Part shown: piece after piece, positions 48,947-61,064 of the stretch
How positions within the stretch are numbered: position 1 is the stretch's first letter
Layout of the letters: each line of letters starts with the position of its first letter
Assembly: GCA_910592205.1 (NCBI GenBank)
Contig: CAJVPJ010000006.1
Location: 35,356 to 99,355, forward strand
DNA: 64,000 nucleotides
Source: Paraglomus occultum
Taxonomy: Eukaryota; Glomeromycota; Glomeromycetes; Paraglomerales; Paraglomeraceae
Direction of reading: 5' to 3'
The notes under the pieces: model-generated
What the model was told of the DNA's origin: nothing
Seen by the model: only the letters and a program-made list of their open reading frames with translations
Database searches by the model: none
Made by a program: the position numbers and the translations under genes

Positions 48947-51104
48947 GATACCTAGTCATACAATATATGCCTTTTGCTTTTCCTTTTCGTTTTCCCTTTT
49001 CCTTTTTGCTTTTTCGTCTCTCCGAACCTCTGTCCCTCCTCCCCCTTTTCTTAATTCCCGGGTTTTCTCAATCGAACATGCTTTTTTTTTTTCACCCGAC
49101 ATATTCAGACATTTACAGCAGTTGGACAGTGCACCTCAACAGCCCCATCAAATGTGTCAACAGGTCCTGGATCACTAACGACAGGCTTTTTCTTACGTAA
49201 TACATTAAACATACATTAGCCGATAACCGGAGCCTACCGAATGTGAGATGCCGAATAAGTAACGTAATAAAACTTGTTTATATAAAATACATATAAAAGT
49301 CGGTTTTTTTCCGGGCTTCTTCTCATGAGATTTATCTTATACAAATAAACAATAAGTTCCGAGCAAAGGGTTGTTTATGTCGACTAGAATGGTAAATTTG
49401 GGTGTGATTCAAGGTGTTTGTTAAACGATCGCTTAAACCATAATCAATTCGCTGAGAAGAAGAGAAAAAAAGTTAAAGAAAGGGTGGGTAACGGTCAAAG
49501 AAAATACACACATGTTTGCAATAACAATAATGTGCGGGTTCAGAATAAACATAATAATTATAGTAGAATAATAATAGTAATCTTAATAATAGTAATAAAA
49601 CACTCAATGGCAAAAATAGAGTTGATTGTATTAATATCTAAATATTTATACCTTTATAAATGATTTTAAGTGTGCTGATGACACAGATTGGCGTCAGCAA
49701 TTATACCTGTTTGAGCTGAAATCACAGGAGTATACAGCTACTAATACAACCATAATAGTAAGAATGGTAAATAGTGATTTGCTATTAAGTGTAAAAAAAG
49801 TACAAGTATAGTGTAAGCATCGTATAATAATGTAACCAAAACGTAAGCATATTTTCTGTGTGTAGCAAATGTATAACAGTTGTGGCTTATTGCAAGGTCC
49901 CGAGTAAACTCGGTGCACATGATTCTTTCGTCTGCGTTACCAGGCCAAGAAATGTTGGTGTTTCGGTTTTGGGTGTGTGTTTGTGTGTGTGTGTGGTGTG
50001 GTAGGTCTCAATCGCAACAAGTCCTGTTATAGACGTCTGCCTCTCCTCTACATACACAGGACATCCGTCTCATACATGTATACAGACATTACATTATATA
50101 ATAGCCCTTTGTTGTAAATCATCTGAGATCACCTGTTTATACCCGCCTCATGTTCTTTATCCTTCTCAGATTCTCTCTTTGAATCGATTGGCAGATATGC
50201 ATGTAACACAATATCTCGTCTCTCTCTCTCTAATCAAACAACATAACCATATGGGGTATGTTCGCTGTGCTTGTCTTGGACAGCAATGTGGTGCCACTGA
50301 TTGATAATAAAACCATCAGCAGATATAGACACTATGTTATACATAAAGCTGTAATGTCATTGCATAATGGTGTCATTCTGAGCGAATATAATTGGATCCA
50401 ACATATGAAAGAGGGGAGGGGGGGTAGTGGTGAATGTTTAAAGAGAGTCGGGATATCTTTAAAGTTGATTGATATTCGATAGTTTATTGACATCAATTGG
50501 TCTTTTTGAATTGTCACAACACTATATATGTTTCCCGGAATGGTATACTGGCTGCTGCAAAGTCACTTGCAGATTATGATTTTCGAAGCTTCATTCGACT
50601 TGGCATGATGTTAGTACAACTATCTACCTTATCTGTGTTTAAACTGTAAAGTGCACATACGCTATATCTTTTGCAATTGGGGGAAAACCGTATAACCAAT
50701 GTTTATGCTATATCGAGTGTGCAAGGTCGAATGTTCAGCTAATTCATACGAGGTCGATATTCCGAAGACGGAATCGAGTGGATTATGGCTGGGTGGCCAT
50801 GTATAGATAAATCGACTTTCGACGACCAACCCCCGTCTCTACTTTGTCATCTCCCCTCCCCCCCCCCTCCCCCTTCCCTCTCCCCCTCCCTCACCTCCTC
50901 CCTCCCCTCAAACAAAAACTTAATTCCAATACTTTTTTTTTTTCCTCGTAAACCTTTTTGCTTGGTTTTTCCATTTCGTGGAAATATTGCCGTTTCTCAT
51001 TGGCTAAAATGTCGTATGATTTCAGAATAACGTGCGTGAGTTGTTGTTTGGTGTGCGAATAGTAAAAACTCACATGGATAGAGAGAGAGGGTCGAGGAAA
51101 GAAA

Positions 51105-51146
51105 AAAAAAAAAGAAAAAGGGAAAGGGAAAGGGAAAGGGAAAAGT
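51105..51146. repeat. (GGGAAA)n purine tract
   Basis: A-rich lead followed by GGGAAA units on the plus strand. Confidence 0.85.
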
Positions 51147-52139
51147 TTTAGCGTGAATGGACGATTGGGTGAATGACTGGTTGGTTTAAAAAGAAACGAG
51201 GATTTTGATAGACTGTCGGGCACCAACTCTCCATACCATTCTCACTTTAGGGTCTAAAACGGTTAAATGTCACACATCCCCCCAGAGATTTCCAATATCA
51301 CATCCCCACCCTCTTTCGTTCCTCTCCTCCCTCCCCCCTCCCTCCCCCAATCCTCAACTAATAATACAGGAAAAAACTTTAATCACTATGCCGTCTAACA
51401 AATAAATATACAGAGCTTAAAATAATGGTCATACGATGTAGAATGCAATGCCCGCAATTAGTTAAAGTAACTCTTATATCAAAAGTAGTTGAATGCTTAT
51501 CACAATAAGTTCGTTAATAAATAATATAAATAAAAATAATAATAAAACAAACTATATTTCAGTTGCATAAATTAAAATAAACTATATTTTTTATTGAACC
51601 TTTACTATATAACATACAATAAACAGCATAAATAAGACTGTGTGTAATATAATTGGACGGATAGATCAACGAGCGTAAACTAAAATCACCATAAATATGA
51701 AGTGTGCCTTTTGCTCTGTTGTGGTATTTCACGACGAAAAAATCCCGAAAGTCTTTCGCTCCTGGCTTTTCTTTGAGAGCCCCATGCCCTTTTGCATTAT
51801 CTTACAAAGACGAGCACAAGTCTAGTAATAATCTCCTCCGTCCGTGAATGTAAAAAAGAACCCAAATATAACAAACGTTACGACCTTACAACCTGTTTGT
51901 ATACTTTTTATAACGCGGTTCCTCGCCCCTACTCTAAAGCTTGACTCTACCTCCTTCTCGCCCCCTGACCAACCCCCCCAGTTATACTTTACCTGGCTCA
52001 ACTCGCATAATTAAACGCATTGTATAGTCTATCTAATAGCATACGTCCTTATCCCTGCTTATCATTTCTTTGGCCTCAAACATAATCTTACAGGGCGCTA
52101 CTTTTGCTCATAATACTTTATATTTGTAATACGCATAGT

Positions 52140-52778
52140 ATGGTCAGAGTCTCCGACTCTATTCATCAATCCGATTACTTTCCTACATATTCACTCGACT
52201 CTTTTGCAGCAATGGAATTGGCTTCACCTCACAAGACTTTTGTCGAATCTTCCGTGCCCGGCAATCAAAACAAGAGGAGAAAGTCTGATGATTCCGCTCT
52301 GGTAGACTGCACCCTCCGCCAACATCAACAACATCTTACGCACCAGCATCCGCATCAACAACATCTTCATCAACGTCAACAGCTTCAACATCAACATAAA
52401 ATCCCAATTTGTCAACCTGGTGCCTCGCTGTGTAATCCAAACGGTGCTTGGCCGTCTCAAAATAACGCTTCTATCGTGAGCAACCTTTCTCCACTCGGCA
52501 TGGACAGTTGGACACTATCACTTCAGAACGGCACCATATATAACATGCAGCCACAGTACGCGACTCACTACAACATCGCCTCTCTTCAGCAGAATCAAAT
52601 GCCCACTCCGCTCACCAGTCCTACAGATGCAGATCTGATTACCTATGGCGACGTCGGCTTGGTCGACAGTCAACAGCAGTCGGATATCCTCAAGAGTAAT
52701 TATGATGGTTTCGACTGTAGTCAGCAAACAGGCTTGCTGGCCGAGTTTGTTAGTGTCGCTCTGCACGAACGGCAGCAG

Positions 52779-52831
<53 letters not shown>

Positions 52832-55800
52832 ACAACAGCAACAGCAACAACAACAGCATCAACAACAGCAGCAACAACAACAACAACAACAAGAACAACA
52901 AGAGCATCTGGTGAGGCGTGGCAGTTTACATATAACGGAAGCATCTGACAACCAAGAGCGTTTGCAAAAACAACCTGTTCATTCCATCAGCTCATCAGGC
53001 GATTCGTCTGCTCGCAATAATAGAAAGCCGCAACCCCTGTCGCTCGAAATTGCATCCGATGACTATAATCAGATGGCCACCGATTATGCATACGCTGAAT
53101 CGTCGGCAAGCACACCATCTCCAGTTACTCCCGTCTTTGTCAACTCTAACATTTACGGCGCTAATAATTACACATTTAATGACTTGAGCGGTCGCATTCA
53201 TTCTCATGATTTAAACGTGTCCACCTTGTGTGATCAATCCGGTATAGGATGCGATAGCGCGTCTACAACACCGCAACTACTAGTATACAGTCCGGGTGAA
53301 AAGCTAGAAGAGACTCAGACGATTCCTCCCGCAGCTGTTGAATTGGCGCAGAGCTACAGTTCTCCACAGTCGTTTACCGAACTGCTCGCAAACACTCCAG
53401 GTACCATCGAAGTCGAATTGTCCGCCGATTACTTTAACAGCAAAACGTATAGCCGTTCGGAAATGCACAGCCAGTGTCAGATGCAGATATCGAGCAGGCG
53501 GCAAAGTACCCAACTGACTGCCTCCCTAAAGTCGGATGTTACGTCACCAGTGCTTTCATCCGCAGATTCTCCTGCTAGCAATTCGGCGTCGACCCCAAAA
53601 TCGCCGAAATCTCCTACATCTCCGCAAAATTCTAATTCCGTGTATCTTCGTCGGACTTCGTTGGGAAATGCCATCCTCGAGGATGAAGAAGATTTATTGA
53701 ACAATTCCACGATTGCTCCATCAACAGCCTTTTTGTCATCACACATACTACCCGAGATTAACACACGTGTTAATGCTAGATTAAGTCAGAGCACAACAGT
53801 GTCCATTATGGGGTTTGTATCATATCATATCATATCATATCCTGTCCTATTCAATTGCGAGTATCGTTGACATGCATTTTTTATTACATTATATAGGCCA
53901 ATTATTCACGCGTATTTGAGCGCTCCTAACCCGTCCAGCCTGGGAGAAAAGACTGTTATGGTGATGACCTCGAAAGTTGCGCAAAAGTCGTATGGAACCG
54001 AAAAGAGATTTTTATGTCCGCCACCCACGACCATCATTCTGGGCTCCAGTTGGTGGTGTCCGCCGCCGCCAAGCACTGATGCCAATCATACCCAAACATC
54101 GTCTCTCAGTCCGCCGAGGATTACTGTCGGCATATCCAGCGAACAGAGTCATCACGCTGGCATATTCGAGTGGATCAGTCCATCTGGCACCTCGCTAGAT
54201 CCGACATCTTGCTCAGAGATGGCCATTAGTGGCAAATGTGTGTCAAAGCACTTGTACATCAACGATACGGACGAAAAGAGAAAGCGGGTCGAAGTTAATG
54301 TTAAAATTCAAAATCCATGTGGGCAGAGTTTTGGTTGCTTTGCTAGCAAGCCTATTAAAGTAATCAGCAAGCCCAGTAAGAAGAGGCAGAGCGTCAAGAA
54401 CATGGAGTGTAAGTTTGAAAAATAACGGCAAGGTGAAAAATTGTTTTTTTTTCCTACTGCGTAATCCAGATGCCAACATTCTTTTTCTTTCCCATTCTAG
54501 TATGCATACATCACGGGACTACGATCTCCCTGTTCAACAGGATCAGATCGCAGACGGTCTCTACAAAATATCTCGGCGTTTCGGGTAACTGTCACGGGCA
54601 GAGTTTTGCGCCCTGGAGTAATGGTGCGTTTGCGTCTGTAAGCCCAGTCGAACAAGGCAGAACGTTTGTTGCGCGGACTGGTAGTTGGGATCCATTTATC
54701 ATCTGGATAGTCGATACCAATTACGTCAAGGGCAAGGATGACCCTCAAGTTCCTCCGCATCCAAGCTTCCCTCGGCCTCCGCTCAATGCTCTCAAATATA
54801 ATCCAAACAACCCCATTCCGATACATTACAATCAGCCAGTTGTGTTGCAGTGCTTGTCAACCGGTATCACCAGTCCAGTAATGATTATCAGAAAGGTGGA
54901 CAAGGGGAGTATGGTAATTGGCGGTGCAGTGATGGAAGATAATAACGGATATATGAGCGAAGGTAAAGAAAATATTTCATGCACATGTTTTGTGAACAAT
55001 TCTAGGATTCCGGGAAAACTAAAATCACGTCATGTACCTGTTTTTGATATAGCACTTGGAGACCCAGTCTCTCAACTTCACAAGGTGGCTTTCCAGATTA
55101 AAGACCAAGAGACCATGATGGCTTCCAATATTCCAAACTGCTCAAGTGCGAGTTTCCCGTCGGGTCCAGGAGTTTATCTCGCTTGCCTTAGTGATGTGGT
55201 CGGTCAGCAGCGGGCAAACGACGGCCGTAAACTCATTTCTACCGCGGCAGCTTCAGCCACCAATAGCGCACCATTCATCGACATGATACCCCAGAGTTCG
55301 AACGTGACATCTTCCATAGCAGCAGCGTGGGCCGCGGCACAGACATCCTTTGCATCCAATGCGGCTCCGTTCAGCGAAAGTACTATTTTATCGTCTGATG
55401 GTATTAGGACTAATTCTCGCAAGAGACGAGTCTCCTCCTCTGTTACCGTGAAACCTACCACCTCCATGACCAAGGCATCAATGAAAAGACGGAGGGTCAA
55501 TAGCATGAGTGCGGTGGGAAATGAGCCTGAATTTGCGCGCATCGCAGAAGCCACGAGGGGGCTTGGGAATTCTCGATCCAATAATGATGCCAACGCTGGA
55601 GCGATATGGACCGAAGATGTTACTGATTCGGCTGTATGGACTATTGTGGGAACTGGTTAGTAAATTCACGTCTCTTCCCCCAAAGTAATGCCGATATTAA
55701 CACTTTTTTTTTTCGGCCAACAGATTGCGCAACATACACCTTTTATTGTCCGCAAGCGATAGTTAACGCCACGTCACCGCTCAGTCCAACCCAACAATTC

Positions 55801-56181
55801 ACTTCGTCGACGACACCAGTTACTCCGGTGCCTAGTGTTACCAATATAGTATCCGCTGCTTCTTCAAACACGTTACCCGCAAACACCCAACTCGCTAGAT
55901 CCACTATACCAAACACAATCACCATCTTTGGTGAGAACTACACTCGCGATTTAATGGTCTGGTTTGGTGATATACCAAGTCCAAGAACAGAGTATCGATC
56001 TCGGGAATGCATTCTGGCTTGGATACCAGATGAGCTGCTGTATAATGGAAGTAATGGAATCATTAAGAACGATCGTATGATTAATGGGCGTCCGAGTAGT
56101 CAGCTTAATAGTCATTCGAGGCCAATTCTGTTGAGTCGTGGAGACGGTGTCATATTCAAGACTGGAAAATCTTGGATCTGA
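52140..56181 (+). CDS. CSL (CBF1/Su(H)/Lag-1) family transcription factor
   Basis: Four exons: 52140–53812, 53897–54408, 54501–55655 and 55724–56181, in frame to 1265 residues. The N-terminal ~560 residues are low-complexity: a His/Gln-rich stretch near residues 60–87 and a polyglutamine tract at 212–253 (28 Q, H, 11 Q, E, QQ). Exon 2 carries the Rel-homology N-terminal DNA-binding signature AQKSYGTEKRFLCPPP. Exon 3 opens with the beta-trefoil signature LFNRIRSQTVSTKYL. The C-terminal Rel-like domain TITIFGENYTRDLMVWFGD lies near residue 1178, and the protein ends GDGVIFKTGKSWI. CSL factors bind GTGGGAA-type sites in the nucleus; animals use them in Notch signalling, which fungi lack. Long insertions between blocks and a long N-terminus are usual for fungal CSL. 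Start ATG 52140 is chosen because the frame further upstream lacks an ATG. Confidence 0.93.
52773..52903 (+). repeat. CAG/CAA repeat encoding polyglutamine
   Basis: Mixed CAG and CAA codons in the CSL frame, interrupted by one His and a Glu near the end. Codon mixing suggests selection for the amino-acid tract and not only slippage. Confidence 0.97.
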
Positions 56182-56586
56182 TAAAAAAGACTTTTTTTTT
56201 TATGTATGAGCTATGTCTCAAAACCTTAATTTACTTTTTTTTTTTATTATTCTATCTTTAAACGATTAGAGTAATTTTTATATTTTTTTGGCAAAGGAAA
56301 AGAACATTTATTGTCTTTTTTTTTTTCTCTATTTTCTTTCGTCTTTTTTGAAAATTTTGATTTTCTATTATGAAGAAAAAAAACAAAACCCTAAACTCGT
56401 TATTTTATATATACAAAAATCAATGAAAAAATTTTAGGCAACAAAAAAAATATATAACAAGCAACAGTATTTTTGCGACAGTTCTTGTAAGTAATCAACC
56501 AATCAATCACTTTCTATACTCCCGTTTCTGTAACTTTTCTTTCTACGTTTCTTCTCTGTTCTGTCGCCAAGATATATATATATAAA

Positions 56587-56623
<37 letters not shown>

Positions 56624-56987
56624 TATCTATGTATGTACGACTTATCCTTTGCTCTCTCCGATACCTTTCCTTCTTTCTATTGTATATAAAATTCTCCCTA
56701 GTAAGTCTCCCACAGATTGTAAAAAGTTTTGAATCACTTACCTCCGTAAATAAAGGAAACTTGTTATCCATCACACGAATTATCTTTTGTTGGAAAAGAA
56801 AAAAAATTCTCGTTTTCTCGCCAAAAAAATCTCGTCAAAAAATCCATCGTCAGGTGATTGTATTTTGTATCCCGACTATTGTTGTACACGTGTACCCTCA
56901 AACATTGAAGCTGTAAAACATTGGAAGCGGTCCAAATATCGAAATAAACCGAAACCCTCTCCCCTCCTTAGCATTCGACTAGTTGTT
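56182..56987. other. Spacer between CSL and BTB genes
   Basis: T-runs and AT-rich sequence, with a (TA)n microsatellite at about 56572–56622. Probably 3' flank of the CSL gene and promoter/5' UTR of the BTB gene. Confidence 0.6.
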
Positions 56988-58331
56988 ATGCCCGAGTTAC
57001 TTCCGCCCGAGCCTTCTTCCGTCTCCGACATGTCGACTACCTCTACTCTTGCAGCTTCTGCAAACAATTCCAATAAACTCTCGAATCTCCCGCCCGCAAT
57101 AACAAACTCGTATACCGTATATGTGGGGGAACAGATGTTCAGACTATATCGTTCTTCGATTATCTTTGACTCTCCCAACTTTTTCACTCAGAGTTTTCTC
57201 AGAGATGAGGTGGACGACCTTAACAAAAAGTCTAATAACGGATCTGACGACAACGAAGAAGAACGAGACGGTGTGGCCGGCCGAGCGTATAGTACCGAAA
57301 CGCCAACGACAAACGTCATGGATAATATTGACGTCAGTACCCAGACTACTCCGGATACCTTGACAACTGTTCCGGTCGTCAGAGAATTGAAAATAGACAG
57401 GGATCCCCGATTATTCGAAGTGATTTTGAGATATTTGCGTGGATACAACATATTTCCCCTATCTTCGGTAAACCTTCCACCTGGCATGTCACTAGACTTG
57501 TTCCGCGAAAGCTTGCTCGAAGACGCTCGTTTCTACGGATTAGATAGATTGGCAAGACTGCTTCAGGCCGAGACCCCGACACCTTTACGGTATAAAGATC
57601 CGTTCACCTCACAAGACAAGATTCTCCTTTCACTTCGAGACGTCCCGATACACAAGGAATTTATTAAATCGAAACTGGCCAGTCCGTCGGCAGTCGAGTT
57701 CTTTACCGGAGCGGTTCTTACGATCGATATAGACAGCACAGACTCTACCATACGATTTCATACCGAGATACTAAATGAACAAGACAAGAAAGCGCTCGAT
57801 ACCCTGGGTGACATTTACGGTGATGATACCAAGATCAAACTATCACGCTCGTTAACTACAGGATGGAACATGCGCAATATCCTCAACGGGATACGATTGG
57901 AAATCGACGGAGTTCAAATTACGGGAATCGATGTTGCTTCTCTTCTTGGGTCATTTGGTCCTCGCAACAAAACTTTGGAAGACATGTTTCGACTAGCTGG
58001 CGGTGAAAGGTTGGTCATATATGCTCAAGAATTTGTATTCAGGCTGGAGAAAGGCAGACAGACGGCCTCGAGCATAGCTGATAGCGATGCCGGGAAAGGT
58101 ATTAGCGAAAGTGTCTCTGTTCACAGTACTGGCAATGATGGAGCGGATCAAGCTAACAACGATGAGAATAACGAAACAATAGATGAAAATACCGTGGTTA
58201 CGGGCAATTCATCTTCGCTTGTGGATGGGATCGAAGATCAAGTGTTTTTAGGCGTGGTTTGGGCCAAGGGGTGGACACAAGAATGGTGGGCATGGAACGA
58301 ATATAGAATGAAACTGGACACTCTCCAATAG
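56988..58331 (+). CDS. BTB/POZ (KCTD/T1-type) domain protein
   Basis: Single exon of 447 residues from the first in-frame ATG at 56988; the frame is open further upstream but has no ATG there. A Ser/Thr/Asn-rich leader (1–40) precedes YTVYVGEQMFRLYRSSIIFD. An acidic loop of about 65 residues follows, and then LKIDRDPRLFEVILRYLRGY and EDARFYGLDRLARLL. The order VYVGxxxFRLYRSSI, DRDPxLFxxILxYLR and ExxFYGLxxL is the BTB fold of the potassium-channel-tetramerisation (KCTD) type, seen in proteins that assemble as oligomers and often link substrates to Cul3 ligases. The acidic insertion separates the first strands from the helices, as in some fungal members. The C-terminal half has no family I recognise. 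It follows the CSL gene on the same strand. Confidence 0.85.
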   Translation: MPELLPPEPSSVSDMSTTSTLAASANNSNKLSNLPPAITNSYTVYVGEQMFRLYRSSIIFDSPNFFTQSFLRDEVDDLNKKSNNGSDDNEEERDGVAGRAYSTETPTTNVMDNIDVSTQTTPDTLTTVPVVRELKIDRDPRLFEVILRYLRGYNIFPLSSVNLPPGMSLDLFRESLLEDARFYGLDRLARLLQAETPTPLRYKDPFTSQDKILLSLRDVPIHKEFIKSKLASPSAVEFFTGAVLTIDIDSTDSTIRFHTEILNEQDKKALDTLGDIYGDDTKIKLSRSLTTGWNMRNILNGIRLEIDGVQITGIDVASLLGSFGPRNKTLEDMFRLAGGERLVIYAQEFVFRLEKGRQTASSIADSDAGKGISESVSVHSTGNDGADQANNDENNETIDENTVVTGNSSSLVDGIEDQVFLGVVWAKGWTQEWWAWNEYRMKLDTLQ

Positions 58332-59490
58332 ACATGAATCGAAAAAAAAAAAAAGGAGGGGAGGGGAGAAAAGTAAAAGGCGGGTGATATTCTTTGATCT
58401 TTGGATGCTTGATATGAATTAGCATCAAAAATAATACTACTATTAATATCTTATTTAGTTGATTCTATTATTTTATTATCAAATGGGCGCAGTATTGCTG
58501 TTACCATTATTTATCTCATCGATATATCTCATACAACATAACAAGCCTCTTACCCCTCAAAAATTAGCCAAAAATTATCCAAATACTAATGTGACGGCCG
58601 CGAAAGAAATAAAATTGCCGGGCCACTTGAAAAAAGAAAACCATAAATCATCGATCATATTATACATCACAACTGTTACAAATTCAAAGGGGGGGGTGTG
58701 TCATCCAGTGTAGGGGATGTGGGGAATGGGATGTCCCAACGTTGTTCAAAGTACCAAGTCTGTGTATCTACTCAAATACTATAAACCAGCGAGGTGATGG
58801 TTGTTGGAATTGTAAATATGATTGTAGAGAACTATTGTACGTCTTTTCGGGTCAGCACTTGAACATTTCCTAAAGCCAAGGTTGAGATGCGGGTGCCAGA
58901 TACACATCTCAACTTTAACTATGTAAAAAAATGGGGCTTTTGGGTTTCTTTGTTTTACGTGGTTCTAGATGCAGGCTTAGTTACGGATAAACTATGTCAT
59001 GTCAGCGTTAAAGTCCGAAAGCAACTTAGTTTGCCCACCAAAAAAGGTTGTTTCACCCGAATAACATTCAATACGGAACAATCTGGCGATTATTCAGTTT
59101 AACTGTTCTTGCTCGCGAATCATTGGGAAGTAATGTTATACAATTGAAAGCGGAGTACATAAATCGTTAGATAGAAAATCACATTATTGGTGATGTTTGA
59201 TAAACATATAACATAGTAATGCAAATCACAGAACATATACATTTTTTTAAAGTAACCTTAAATTCAACACTAACTTTAATCACAATTATAACCTTATTCT
59301 GGACCTATTGAAAAATCAAACAAGGGATTCTAAAAAACAGACGCATTAGGTTGATCGAATTCTTAAAGTTGAAAAACGACAACAGGGTTCTAAGCGAAGA
59401 TCGTAGGCGCTGATCATAGTAAAGAAAAAAATTGGTCATCCAAATGTATATTAAGAAACTATTCTCGGATTAGAGTTTGTAGTGAATAAA

Positions 59491-59817
59491 TGAAGACACT
59501 CCAAGACCAAGGTATTATCAAACTACGCAAAACTATCCATGATCCTGCTAATCGCGAGTGCAGCATTTGCACTATCCAGAAAGCTCTTGTCGATAAACAT
59601 GGTATCTGGTTTGCACGCATTTCTCTACAAACTTGGTTTGAGTACTCATGACCAAAAGCTATCGCATGCTTTCTTGAGCATATATCAATTACCCATGATA
59701 TTACTTGGATATTTTCCCTTGGATGTAGCTTGAAGAACAATTTGCTATTTCAGGTTGAAACCTTAAAATTGATTGCATTTTGGGTAAAGCAATATTGCGG
59801 GGAAAGATTACGAAAAT
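59491..59817 (+). pseudogene. Coding-like remnant, unknown family
   Basis: One frame reads MKTLQDQGIIKLRKTIHD and onward (SICTIQKALVDKHGI) to a TGA near 59650. It remains open in the same frame beyond the stop (ITHDITWIFSLGCSLKNN, then FWVKQYCGERLRKL) to about 59827. A single nonsense codon within an otherwise open frame of non-random composition suggests decay. No family recognised; a transposase origin is possible given the neighbourhood. Confidence 0.3.
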
Positions 59818-59948
59818 TAATCGTCTAGCGAGCTTAGGCGATCGCCTCCCAAGGCGGGTCTAGAAACATCATAATCGAGTGTTGACAAATAAACGCGTAG
59901 CTAAATCGGCATCCTTAGTTCCCCGAAGGATTTAATATATAAATAGGT

Positions 59949-60185
59949 TTATTCGCCTAAGCCACCTTTCCTGGTTTTCATGCTTTCTAGTTCTTTGAGA
60001 ATCTTTCTTTGTTTAGAGTGGTATGCACACAAGAACTGGAATTTAGATGCTTTGAACTTTTTTGTTGTAATAGTCAATAATGGCGGATATGGCATACCGT
60101 TAGTAGCTGGTCGTTTAGGAAACCATGATAACAGGATTCTAGCTAAAACTTTGGACGTGAAAGGGACAATGCAGTTTATTATCAT
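59949..60185 (-). pseudogene. Coding-like fragment, unknown family
   Basis: Minus-strand frame of 78 residues containing ARILLSWFPKRPATNGMPYP and a Lys-rich tail (KILKELESMKTRKGGLGE). Composition looks like a true C-terminus, but the start at 60185 is doubtful and no upstream exon is visible. It might be the last exon of a lost gene. Confidence 0.3.
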
Positions 60186-60749
60186 AGAAAAGCCTCATCA
60201 ATATAGCATATTAATATAGTAATAGGACCGACTGTAACCAAAGTGAACATTTTATTATGGTTTGTCGGCGTTGGCCGAAAACTTTGTTCGAGTGGCAGGT
60301 TTTTCAGCTTTGGTGGCATAGTTGTGACGCATAAATTCATAGATACAAGATAAATGTTATTTGCATTCTATTTTGTGTTAATTTAATTTTAATGTCAAAC
60401 GTGCTATGACTAATATTATAACAGTATTAGAGTTCATATTAGTAATTAGGATTGTCTCTATATAAAAAAATTAATATGATATTAATCTTCACCATGAAAC
60501 ATAAATTATAGCACAATTAAAAGCATTTTAAGAAAGGAAAATCGCGCCTTACGTTTTAAAATTAATAATACCCCAAACTCTCCAGGAATATCTAGATAAA
60601 AAAAATACACTTTGTGAAATTTCTCAAGAAGAACGGAAAATAACAACTAATAAACACCAACTAATGGTTATATCAATGATTATTTTGGTTTTCCATCGCG
60701 GCACTTTTTTTACGTCGCGCGGTATTATACCAATCGTCGCTAGGTGATT

Positions 60750-61064
60750 TCAGACGTTTTCGAAATGAGTACGACCAATTCCTAACACAGAGGCGTATTG
60801 CGTCTCGATAATAAAACGTTCTCTTATCAGCACGTATTTTCCTTTAAGACGTCGACTGGCAGTTATTTCTCCACCATTCATTGCTTTCAGTTGGGCCATT
60901 AAAAATATGTCTTGCTCCGATCTAAAGAGAGCTTGAAACGCTTCACGTAATTCGGCAAACTTTTCCCTTGGAATCATTTTCAAGCAACCACAATTGCAAC
61001 CTAACTCCAAGAAACGTATTGCCTTTTCATATTCAGTCGAACTATTGTATTCACTATTTTTCAT
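60750..61064 (-). pseudogene. Transposase-like N-terminal fragment with CNCGC motif
   Basis: ATG at 61064, 104 residues: FLELGCNCGCLKMIPREKFA, then an EAFQALFRSEQDIFLMAQLK block. A frame-compatible continuation after the TGA (HLATIGIIPRDVKKVPRWK) suggests a longer ancestral protein. CxCxC followed by a helical 'R-x-x-F-x-x-L-x-x-x-E-Q' region resembles the N-terminal part of a fungal/animal DDE transposase-like family that I remember only in outline. The sequence after it is broken by stops, so this is a remnant. Confidence 0.4.

Larger units (their letters stand above)
39054..52139. other. 13-kb repeat-rich interval without recognisable genes
   Basis: No recognisable protein family on either strand. 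It is packed with simple repeats: TTTA (40050–40072), a 12-bp minisatellite (40965–41102), TATG (about 41811–41828), a 19-bp TGTTGTATG-type repeat (42655–42735), TATAC (44650–44697), GGATGTGTAT-type (45395–45490), ACACATAC (46480–46562), CAA/CTA (48190–48480), CTTT (48901–48945) and GGGAAA (51111–51146). Runs of 8–15 G or C occur at about 40347, 41421, 42999, 43120, 44178, 44704 and 50858. Occasional short frames follow these repeats and are noise. A TTACAG just before 52094 may be the acceptor of a 5' UTR intron of the CSL gene. Confidence 0.6.
58332..60749. other. Decayed region with isolated coding-like fragments
   Basis: Mostly AT-rich non-coding sequence with two short coding-like remnants listed separately. 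A poly-G run lies near 58690. Confidence 0.45.

Noticed and set aside
52518-52907. Antisense poly-Leu frame over the CSL polyglutamine tract
   Set aside because: Shadow of the CAG/CAA repeat.
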